This document shows positions 25,201 through 37,200 of a DNA stretch of 64,000 nt, in pieces. A program made the translations under genes and the position numbers. Where the stretch lies: NCBI RefSeq assembly GCF_001949145.1, contig NW_019091522.1, positions 408,094 to 472,093 on the forward strand. The letters run 5' to 3'. How positions within the stretch are numbered: position 1 is the first letter of the stretch; the number at the start of each line of letters is the position of its first letter. This DNA comes from Acanthaster planci (taxonomy: Eukaryota > Echinodermata > Asteroidea > Valvatida > Acanthasteridae). A model generated the notes under the pieces. It had not been told where the DNA came from. It worked only from the letters and a program-made list of their open reading frames with translations, and ran no database searches.

Positions 25201-28200
25201 AGACCCCGCAGCATATGGTAAAGGGATAACTGCCCACAGGTAACAGTACTAGCATTTTTAGTGTCAAGAATTATGTTTTTGACGAAAGTGAGTAACACGA
25301 ACGCGCCATTCAAAAAACCTTATCTGGATAACCTGTTACTTTTCCATGTTTTAGTTTGTAACCACAGAATAACTTTTCTTTAACTTTTGTTACTTGTGTT
25401 GCTTTAACATTTTTTGCAATCCACTGAACAGTTCAGCCAGTGGGTTGCATGTATTTAACCAAGTGGAGGAACAAACCAGCAATAATAGATGCTGTGCACG
25501 GCAGCCATGTTTACGGTAAGAGCTTTTGTTCCACAGTGATACACAAGTAGACCTTTTGTACTATCCCTCCATAACAAAAGCAGTTACCGCAAAGATGGCT
25601 GCCGTGCACAAACTCTATAATGACAGTAATATGTTCAAGACTTGATTCACCAGTTCAGCAACTGTGTTTCACTACAATGCCATTTGGCTGGTTTCAGACT
25701 CACCCTGATCTTACACCAACGACAGTGAAGACCTGTCACTCCATAACTCTTGATGGACTTCTTGCAGCGGTCACACTTGCCATGACAGTTACCTTCAACC
25801 CAGTGATGGTTCATTACCTGTAAGAAAAACCAGAAATCATTTTTTTTAAAAGCATTTCATCATTTGACAAAGAACACATACATACATACATACAAAATAA
25901 CTACAAACAGTGTGGAGTTCACACAGCTAAATTTCTTCTTTGGCAATGGAAAATACATCTAGTTATCACAGGAGGTGTACATGTACATGTCTATGGTTTT
26001 AGATTAACGGGGGTGCCCCTCAAAATTGCTCTTGGAAGGGTAAACCCGACATTATCACCAGCATAGAAAACAGTATCGGGGTAAGAATTTGATATGTTGT
26101 TTTGTCAGTTCTAGAATCTCATCTTAATCAGTTCACACCTGGTAAGTGGAGGTTTTGGAAAACAAGCCAGTTCTCAAAGAGCTCGGTGTCAGCTTTCGTG
26201 TGAAGTCAAAATTAAATTAAATTGAATGCCAAAATGTTCACCCAGTGGAAAGTTGCAGAGATTGTGCTAAGTGTCACAGGCAACTGGAGGTGCATAAACT
26301 GTCCCATTCATGCATGAGAACTTATGATTCTTGAGGCTCCAAAGTGCCAAAATTGTTCAGCAGATATCTAGCGCCCTCACTGGTGGGTGTAGAGTCCATA
26401 AACCAATGAAAGTAATCATCGAGGCAGATATACTTTGACCAATGGAAGCAATGATCTTTGTCCCATTTCAATACGGTGGCAAGTCTGAAATTGGAACGAC
26501 TGGGAGCACTTGCCGAGAAAAATATTGCCAACAGGGTGGAAGATCACTTGTCTTCCTTAAAAAAAACCCACAACTTTACAACATGCACACAGTTAACAAG
26601 GGGGGAAAAAAACGGCAAACAACCATCAAGGCACAAAACTTTTAACACCGTGACAGATTCACTTGTACATCACACACTGACGCTAATTGGCAAATGACAG
26701 GTTGGTTCAAACATGACCAGCATGCCTCATCAAATAATGCGCCCAGACAAGCTGTCACATAAATCTGCCATCATGACAAACAATGCATGCAGGCATTTCC
26801 CTTGGCACGATATCAATGTTAATAGCCATGATATAAAACCTGATGTGCCCAACAGTGAGAAAGTCCCACCAACTTTCAAATCACCTGACTTGCAAGAGAA
26901 ATAAGTTTAACATTATCACCATACACCACATAGAACAGCATCGACTGTGAACAGTTCAAAACAAGAAGGGCGAACACTATATGAAAGTCAAAGCAGCACG
27001 TGATCAAAAGCAGATTACTGAACATTAAAAAATGCCGTTTTCAACTGAACAGCCCACTTATTAATCTTTATAAAAGTCACCACTTCAAAATAATAGCAGA
27101 CAGAACTATCAACTTTCACAAGAAAACTGGTCACTATAGTGACCAATTGTTTTGGAAACAGTGCACTGAAATGTGGCTCCCAGTATATGGATAGAAAGTG
27201 CTACAACAATGTAAACAATTCTTTCACTGCTGCATTAAGCCCCTTCAGTACCCTACAAAACTCTGGATATCTCTGGCTGTCTGCTTTGCAGAGGATGCGG
27301 AGGTGCATGAGACGACTTAGGATATCCTAGCTTTGAAACTGAAAGGGTTTACAGCAGTGCTAGCAATCACAGAGGAAAAGGCGGATAAAAATCTGAAGGT
27401 GAAAACCTACCGGCACATCCCCCCAAACCTCAGCATCCCGTTTGGACAGGCATTGTCGTGCAGTTGCGGTCAGTAAGTTTGATAAGAAGGGTAGCAATGT
27501 TAGTACACAAATGACAATATCAATGTCCTGTCTAAACCTAAAGTGATTAAGAATTCCTAATCATGAGGGTATAAAACAGTGATAACTATTAACCACTTGC
27601 CACCGGGGATTTCGGTTTTGGACATGTATTCTTTATACGCATGGCCAGGGTCTCCGAAATCGGACAAAGGGAACTGAGCCTTGTAACAAAAGACTGTACT
27701 CGTAACAAAGACCAAGCTGCTGGGATTTGCCAACATTTTTTCACTCTCAATAGTGGAGATAATCCAACCTTGTTTTGAAACAGTATACCACGGTTTAGGG
27801 CATTCAGCGCGAGCGATTACCGCCGGGGACAAAAGCGCTCCACCACTGTAGCCATGAGCCACACAGTACAGCTGCACATTGATCTAGCCCCGAACGAAAA
27901 GAGGTCAGCAGCGCACTGTGCTAGTTTCGTGAAAAAAAGAAAATTATGTAACATTGCACAATCTGGGCTCTTTTTACAAGGCAGCAGGCCTGGCTGAAAT
28001 ACTCCAGCATCAACAGATGTTGTCTGTCAGATTAGAGTAGAACCAGACAGTCCTTTGTGTGGGTGTGAGTGTCCAGTAAATGAAGATATGAATTTTTAAG
28101 GAATTTTGAACACAGAAAAAAATGATAATTATCCCGTCCCAGCATCATCAGCATTCCTAAATGCCCCCAGCGCAAAAGTGGTTAAATAAGGAATTGATTG

Positions 28201-31200
28201 TACGATAATTCTCTGAATCATTGATTGCATCAGAAACGCCAACTGAGACTTCGATGGAGTGCAGCTGAGAGAGTGATAACACCTACAATTTTGATGTTGT
28301 GTGTTCGAATCCCCAGGTTTTAAGTTTGGATTATAGGTTTACCACCACCAAGTTGTCTTACCCAGATTTAATCTCAGAAGGTTTTCATTCAACTACAAGC
28401 TTCGTCTTTTCTTTCCTTTTTCTGTCCAGAACAGTTTCTGTATACTGTATTTGACTTTTTCCCCCTGATACTTAGGGGGTTCATTGTAGGCCCACATTTT
28501 AGAGAGCAGCTGAGCAAGCTGCCAACATTTCTGTTTCCCTTTAAAAATACAGGATACCAGTCAAAGAGTAATGGTTACATTGTTTATGACTGACTCCTGG
28601 TCATGGGTGATTTTTTTTCTCATCTCGGCAAGAAGTGTTTGCTTACTACTGGGAATTTGGCTTACTTTTTGGAGTCAATTGCCTCTAGATGTAGAACTGG
28701 TCAATTCAGACCTACCAGTACAGTGGATATATCTATGCATTTCCTATTTAGTAAGGTAATAACAGCAATTTGGGAATGCTGCAGCCAGTGTCTGAATAGA
28801 TAATGAAGTTGAGCTTTTTGATGTTATAGAATAAATGGCAAAATGAAACGGGGAAGGGATGAAAAGGTTTCAAAGTTTTGATTTTCCCAACTAAAGCAGA
28901 CAAAACAAAATGCATGAAATGGTATCAAGAGATAAGTTCGTTTTCTCCCTTTTTTCTGGGGGCAGGCTGGTTCCAAATGTACAGCTGGACTTGGTCTGAA
29001 ATGGTCCATCCTTTAAAATGAGAATGAGCACAATGGCATTCATAGAAACAGGCATTTCAACTACACACTTGCAGGCCCATAGCACTTACATAAAGGAAGG
29101 CTGTGCTGAAAATGAATACAAATTTTCTAGATTTTTCTAGAAAGAACCATCGGGGTTCTTGGCAAGAGTGAGGCTAGGGGATCATCCGAGATTATTTAAC
29201 GACAAATCCACACGAACTGCAGCAAATTTATTGGTAAAAATACCACAAGCGTATATAAGAAACAAAAAGCTTCATTCTATAATAATGCAATGCCATGCAT
29301 GTAAAGTGTTTTACTTGAATTAATTCAGGATACTAAGAAGAGATAGGGAGAAACAGATAATTTAGAATATTCCTTGTGAGTAATTCTAGATATCTGGACA
29401 GTGTGGACTTTGACAGTTTGAGCATCAGTTTTAGAGATGAACAGTCGATGATTTGAAACTTACATTTGATGTTCGTTTAGACTTGACATAGGTGCTAATA
29501 CAGCTGGCAGGAGCTCTCTGAACACAGCGTTCATGCACCGTGTATCTACAGACTGTGAGAGGAAGAATTCAATACAAGATGAAACAAAGCTATGAGTCTC
29601 AACAAAGGAAGACTAAAACGCAAAACAATTTCGGGNNNNNNNNNNNNNNNNNNNNNNNNNNNNNNNNNNNNNNNNNNNNNNNNNNNNNNNNNNNNNNNNN
29701 NNNNNNNNNNNNNNNNNNNNNNNNNNNNNNNNNNNNNNNNNNNNNNNNNNNNNNNNNNNNNNNNNNNNNNNNNNNNNNNNNNNNNNNNNNNNNNNNNNNN
29801 NNNNNNNNNNNNNNNNNNNNNNNNNNNNNNNNNNNNNNNNNNNNNNNNNNNNNNNNNNNNNNNNNNNNNNNNNNNNNNNNNNNNNNNNNNNNNNNNNNNN
29901 NNNNNNNNNNNNNNNNNNNNNNNNNNNNNNNNNNNNNNNNNNNNNNNNNNNNNNNNNNNNNNNNNNNNNNNNNNNNNNNNNNNNNNNNNNNNNNNNNNNN
30001 NNNNNNNNNNNNNNNNNNNNNNNNNNNNNNNNNNNNNNNNNNNNNNNNNNNNNNNNNNNNNNNNNNNNNNNNNNNNNNNNNNNNNNNNNNNNNNNNNNNN
30101 NNNNNNNNNNNNNNNNNNNNTCCAAGTGCTAGAGTTTTTCTGAGTTACTGTACAGCAGAGAACATTGCTGGCAAATTTTCCTGCCAAGTAAAAATCAGCT
30201 AGTAACCCTCACAAGCAATATACAATCACATGTCACTTCAGCCGGTAACCTGTTCTGGCTAGGTGAATATTGTCTAGTTTCAGCTACATTCTGCACTGCT
30301 CTAAGAGATTTGAACTCCTCCCCCCGTATGTTGACTCCAATCCACAACCAAGACTGATCAGTGCAATCTCCAAATGAGGATGGATGGCTGACCATTACTC
30401 ACAGGTACAGGTGAGGCCTTGTTTGCCAAGTCCCACCAGCATGTTGAGGCAAAGGTTGCAGTAGGCCGGCTTGCTGAAGTGCTTCAACCGCCATACGTGG
30501 TTCCCATCGTCTTTTACATTCTTTGTAGAAAAGATAAGACAGAAAAGATAATGTAACTCTCAAGAACAGATAAATTCACCAAGTGAGATATTACCTTCAC
30601 ATATTAACAGTAACTATTTCACCTGCAAGAATTCTGCTTGCATGTAAATAAAACTGTTCAAGTGAATTATCCTTAGATCAGAGTGAAGTGTAACTGATCA
30701 TTTCATGTCCTTTTGAAAAATGTATCTGTTTTCTATTCTCACACAAAATCGTGTTTTTAAGGCTTTGTATGAGGATATCTTCAAAGAGGGAAAAGTTTGA
30801 GGAAGCACAGTGTGAAATCCCCAGCTCTACAAGAAAAAAAGGGTCAGATAACTTGAGGCATTGGCGTGTGACATTTCAGTTAGCTGCTCTTACCTGCGGT
30901 CAGTTTTCCTCCTGAGGATAGTCACAGCACACAAAATTCTAAGGACCATGCTCACAGAAATATCTAGCTTTTAAAATGTTCAGTTCTAACTCTATCTCCA
31001 GCTGATTGTGTAACAAAATTTTCCCCAAATATGTCAATGACTTTGTCCATTTCTATGCAACAGTGATAAAGGTTTAGACTTTGATGACATTCCATTCTTC
31101 AGAATTCTTCCTAAAACCTGGAAGGAAAAAATGACAAACAAAAACGTGCAAGGATGCTCTGTATAACCATTTAAAATATTTCTAGGCTTTATTTCATTCA

Positions 31201-34200
31201 AGATGCACAAAATACACACACGGAAAATTTGTAGATTTGACTTACTGTATCTAGACCTAGCAGAACAAGCAGAGGTATTGTGGTCATTCCCCCCCGGATC
31301 CACTCCTCCAGAGACACAGTGCCGTCGGAATCGTAGTCTATCTCGATCATCATGTCTTGGAGAATCTAGGAGATAGAGAGTAAAGACAGTGAGATGACTA
31401 TCCCAACAGAGAGTTGAAGGCTCAGGGATGTAACAATTACCTGATCAGAAGATGTGCAAGGAGAGAAAAAGACACTGGGGGTGTGCATCACAACACGGTA
31501 CCAGACTGCTGATGCCAGGAACTAGTTCCCAATCATGGGACCAGGTACTTACAGCAACATGTACCTTCCGGAATTACTAAGGAACTCTTCAGACAATGAA
31601 AAATAAAAGTTTTAACAGGTTTTTGTGTGGACTTTTTACATGTTTTCAATAGATTACAGCTAATGCTATGTGCAAAGGCTGTTGATGTGCATTGCAGATA
31701 AGACAGAACTGACTTCGGAAAACAAAGTTTTATGCAGTCTTTTTTATTTCTCCTTTCTTCAAATTTTGTGGTTGGTTTTCTTTTACGGATACCCTTGGTT
31801 CCCACGTTGTACCTGGTTCAAGTGCTTTCTGTAAATTTACACCACAAGATACTGCAGGTGGTTGAATGGGTGACAACAGTATTGGATCCAGGCAAGCAAC
31901 CCACCACCCCATCCTTAACTCTCAACAACCATTCTGGCTACTTTCTCAGGAATCCAGTCCCAAAAAGTCCATGTTAAAACAAAAAACCTAATGACGTGTG
32001 ACTTACTGGTCTTAGTTCGGTGACATCCCAGCCGAGGTATTCTGCAACGTGCATCATCTGGTTTACTATACAGTCCAACTCCTGCCATGCCAATGGACAG
32101 AAAAGAGAAAACACAACTTAAAACAAAGCAACTGTAGTTCCCTCTACCTGGCATAAATTTGACGGGGTCGTAATGTCGCGGCCTCACTTAAGTTTTGGTC
32201 TGATTTCTTTCTGTTGACAGACAACAATTTATGTTTTAGCACAGTTTTTTCTGTTTGTCTGATTACAACCTCTACTAAAACATTATGACCAAATAACATC
32301 AAAACATGCATTTTATGTATGAGATGTGATCTGAAAAACCTTATAATTTGGTGTTTCTATGGACAGAAGTAGATGCATTGAGAAATTATCTAGTATATAA
32401 AAGCTAAATAACTTTTGATGTGGTGGATGTAAGATCCATTGATAGTATATTTTATCCCATTATTGATACGTAGGAAATCCACTATCAAGTATAACTGATG
32501 TATCAATCATCCCTCATGTTCAACACAACACCTAAATACAGGACCTGATATCAAGCAAGCCAGGGTGAGTACAAGTGGCGTATCAGCAGCTAGGGGTTTG
32601 ATATGCCAACTGAGTGTGTGTCATTAATCCAAAAATATAAATATAGGCAGTGGCTTGAATGCTGCTTCCTGCAAAACCATTTTTCAGAATTCTTAGAAAC
32701 TGGAAAACAAGTACTCCATGTTTCAACATTAGAATGACAGCATTCGTTACACGCCGGAAGACTCCGGTGTCAGTGTTGATAGGATATTAATGTTCTTCAC
32801 CAACTTACCCAAATAAAAGCACATTTCTTGGAATCTATATGAACTACCACTACAAACTAAGCTGAGATGGGGACTGCAATACAGAACTCCAAACAGCCAA
32901 GTAATTGTTGAACCAATTATGTTTCAGATTTTCCACAAGATTAGATGTCAAATTCCAATGGGACGGTGATTACTAAGAGCACAAGATGTCGTCGTTTGAC
33001 ATTTTGCAATATTTCTGATATTTGGCATACGATGTCTCTGTGAGGTGTATTTCATTTTACAGTGGATGTCACAACTAGGTTAAAATAGACACAGATTTTG
33101 TTGTCGATCAGGTGCCCTTCTGATATTTTTCGATATCATTTCCAACATTGACTTTTTTTATAATTCTATATGACAATACTTTGACACCAGCTGTATCAAT
33201 GCTGAAGAAATATCGATTTTATTGACAGACCCTTGCCAGTCGTTGAATAAAATCAATACTAGTTCTGGAAATAGATGAGTTTACATGACTGAGAAAAAAT
33301 TACCCTCCATTCAGACTGGCATACTGGAGTCACATCAAACCAATGAGCGACTTGAGTTGATCTTAACAGATTTTAGTTTTCGACAGGTGTACTCAATTCA
33401 ATCTACAAGCAGTGCTGGAGATTAAAATTCATACATGTAATCATTTCGATCCTTGTTCTGTTATTTCTTTCTACAATATTTGTAAACATCTGGACATTAC
33501 CTGACTTTTAATTCTGGCAAAGGAAAAACAAGGCCATATTGATAAAATAATATGTATCGCAGATACTATTTTTGTCTAAATATGGACATTAAATGAACTT
33601 GAAAGCCAACATGTAAAACCACAGCCATATTGATGAAATGACACTTGCATTGTGGATAATTTTTCAAAAACACATGGATAAGAAATTGTCCGTAAATTTC
33701 TGTCAGTGTAACATATAGAATTTCAATGAAAACCAAATGATTACATCATCCTCATCATTTGCAATGCTCACCCATGTTTGCCTTGACACCGAGAGCTCCA
33801 CATCTGCAAGTGGACTGTGGGATTCATAGTGTCTTACGTAAGTTTATATTGCGTTTGTCTCCCAAAATGAGCAAAATGAAATCAAACTGTTCCAGAATCA
33901 TTCTAAACCACTGTGACAGTCAATCTTTGGACGTAGTGAGTAAAGAATCACTCCTAATTGCTTCATGCGTCAAACAAATCTCAGGAATAATTTAGTTGAT
34001 GGCACAATTCTGCTATGACAGTCTGAACTAGGCATTTACTTATTAGAAAAAATGGCAGAGAAAACGATGCATGTCAGCAACAGTCAACGATCATTTTCAC
34101 TTTATTTTTGTTTTTTACTTTGCCCTTCTTTGACCTGACAACAGTTTTGACCAGAGCAGGCATGCAACTTGGACTTTGATAAAAATGAGGAAATTCCAAT

Positions 34201-37200
34201 CTTGACAAGACTTTGTACAATGTTTTTCAATTTTCAATGGCATGAGTGTGTAGTGAAAAATGAGGAAATCAGCTGATCCGAAAAAAGGTTGCATGCCTGT
34301 TAGAGTTGTTCATACTTCAACTTCACTACACATGCACTAATTGAGTACCACACCAACTGCTGGTTAAACAACTACTGGTCCTTGACGGAATGGACCCATG
34401 GAGGATAATCCAGTTTTTTTTAGTTGTGTGGTTCTAAGAAGAACCAGTTGGTTTTACTTGACATGTTTAACAGAGTTAAACCAACTGGTTGTTCTTTGAA
34501 CCACACACCTTACAGAAGAACTTAGCTTCTGTAGTGTTACCACAAAGCCAAGAACACTATTCCAATGTTATCCTCACACAAAGCTCTCCCTCTTAAACAC
34601 TGTGACATGCTTTTCTTCTGCAATGATTGGTGCAAGCATGCATGGACCTTTTGTTCCCCAGTGGTCTTATTCATCAGGAATCACAAAATGCCATCACTTA
34701 CACTACTGTCAAGAATTCCATTGTCGTCTGTGTCGTAAAGTCGGAACATAACTGAAACAAAAGATACATCAACTAAATATGAGCACAATACCACATTTAG
34801 GAGTACACATGTACATTTCTGTTGATGCAAATCAGCCCACTTTTCCTTCATAATTCTACATTATTTCAAAGTAGGTCATCCATGATTTCAGCTGGAAGGC
34901 AAACAACCAATATTTTTTTGCTTTATCAGCCCCAGCATACAGGCAACAGACATTATGGTCTTTGCCTCAGTGCCCTAGAGGTCTCTCACCAAAAAAAACC
35001 TCTCAAATAGGGAAAGTTGCTCTGAATTTCTCTTTTCAAGGTAGAATCTGGGTCATCCACATAACACTGAAATGCTGACAGTACATGTGGTGAATTTGGC
35101 ATTAGGCATATGAGCATATTGGCGACACTGGTATGATATAACTCCATATGTAACTCTGTCAACCAAGGTGAGAGAGAAAGAAAAAACAAATTATTCAAAT
35201 ATTTATGGAGTAAGGTTGCAAAAGATGACCTTTTGTGACCTTTGAAAATGTGACTGCATGTAAATGCCTTACAACTATGGTAGAAACCCCACCCCCAAAA
35301 AAACCAATGGCAAAGCCAAAATTAATTGGTAGAGTCCACATCTGTCAACCACCAAAGGACAATGATGATATGTAATTAAGGTTGATGAGACTGGCATAGG
35401 AAGTATCCCAAGAATCTGGGCAAACACATGCTCAATCACGTTAGCGTAACCTTGTGGCCGCAGCTCTTGGCCACAAATTGACAGCTTAATCGGGATTTAT
35501 GGAGCCTTGCTCTGACAGGGTGCGGACGGACAGATAGTGCGTGTCACATGGTCCACTGCTCATTAACGATGGCAAGGTATGTAGGTGGGAGGAACATGAA
35601 ACGTGCTTGGCAAGAGGTAAAATTGTATTACGCACCAACTACATGTAAATAAATCTCGAATGTTTTTATTGTGAGATTGATTTTTTATCATACTATGCCT
35701 GGTACGGAACAAAGAGAAAACTATATTAGGACACCAAAGAGGAAAAGCCTGCATGCCAGTTACATGTGAGGAGTGTGGCCCTTACAAGTTGACTGAAAAA
35801 AAGGTACCAGTCTGTGATTTCAACTCTTACGCTGCATCCAAATCTGTTGTCTAGAGCTAGGTCTAGGTCTTCGCTCCATTGGAAATGCGTGGAGACGTGT
35901 AGACAATAGACCTAGCCGGAGCTCAGGGAGCCCACTTTGGACACAGCCTTAGACCATGCCAGGTAACACACCATCAACACCAGACAGCTGAAAACAATTT
36001 TGACTCAACGTGAGTAGTTATAATTTCACTGGCTGGACAAGGGCAATTGTGGCACACTGTCTTTAGACCTGTAAGCAGGAAAATAAATGGTCATGCCACA
36101 GCACTGCTTCATTGAACCTCACACTTAGAAATGTTGCCTTCTTAGCAAAAACATGGAACACTTCTAGTGAGTGTTCAATGGGTCACTTAGAGTGCACCCT
36201 ACTTTTGCTTGAAATCATTGACGCAGTAAAACACGGGAAAACAGCAGGGAACCAACTAGCATGATGTGGCATTTCTGCTGGTAACCTGTTTCAAGGTAAT
36301 ATGTGGAAACTGGGAGGCTGAAAATCTCCCCCAACCACATTTGCACTGGACTGAAAACTGTTCAAGGTTACGACATGCATGAGCGATTGTTACCATTCCA
36401 TTATAGTAATTCTCCTGGGTATCCACACGTGGATTACTCAAGGCCTGTGGAAAGTTCAAACTTCCAATCGCAGTGATATTGACTTAGTCTAACATTGGAT
36501 TTCAAAAATGGGAAATGCAGCAGATATGCACTGGCCCAACGGCCTGGACTAGCACTGTAAGTTTTACTTTCCCACAGCTGTCCACATCACAGGACTTAAT
36601 TTTCAGCAACATATAGCTGACAAAGACCAAGCTGACCCTAAAAAACCTATCTTGAGGGTTTGGCTATCTTGACTCCAGAGGGAGAAGTCTTCCAATGCTG
36701 TCCACACAGGCATGGGCAATACGGACAGAATTTAGAGTCCAAATTTCAAATTACACTTGTCTGGCAGTGTTTTTATGGTGTTGAAAGTGAACAGCCCTAG
36801 ATGTCCTATGCATATTATAAGGTTCAAAGAAAGTTTCATCTTGTCACTGCAGAGTGTTGGGTCAAGGACAGTTTTTAAAACAAGAACTGGTATTGCAGTG
36901 ATGAGTTAGAGAAAACTAGTAGGAAAATACCATTGCAGTTTCAGAGTTAAGAGTGTTGGGCCATGTTACACTATTCTTCTCACAAGAGGCGGGGTTCTCA
37001 AAGTTCTAAGTCCCCATCATTATACTAGATGTTTATAACGCATTTAACCCCTGAGTTTCTATGGCAAATCCCCACACAGAGAGTTACTCTGCTATCTGAA
37101 AAAACAAAATCAGGTGTATGGGAACTAGAGATGCCTTTTGAGAAAAACTAACCAGCTTAGCCTACCCTGCAAAGGACAAATAACCTTAATGGCCTTGGCT

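Larger units (their letters stand above)
25818..29463 (-). other. DGK intron 10 (3.6 kb)
   Basis: Separates C1a from C1b. Contains the complete piggyBac-like MITE and a possible tRNA-like fragment; otherwise nothing recognisable. Confidence 0.85.

Noticed and set aside
27415-27480. Possible exon on the minus strand ending GATGTGCCG|gtaggt before C1b
   Set aside because: The encoded residues do not match the expected linker, and exon 10 (29464-29552) already joins exon 11 in frame with a clear homologous sequence.
29540-30202. Long ORFs across the N run at 29636-30120
   Set aside because: Artefacts of the assembly gap; the true exons on either side use a different structure.
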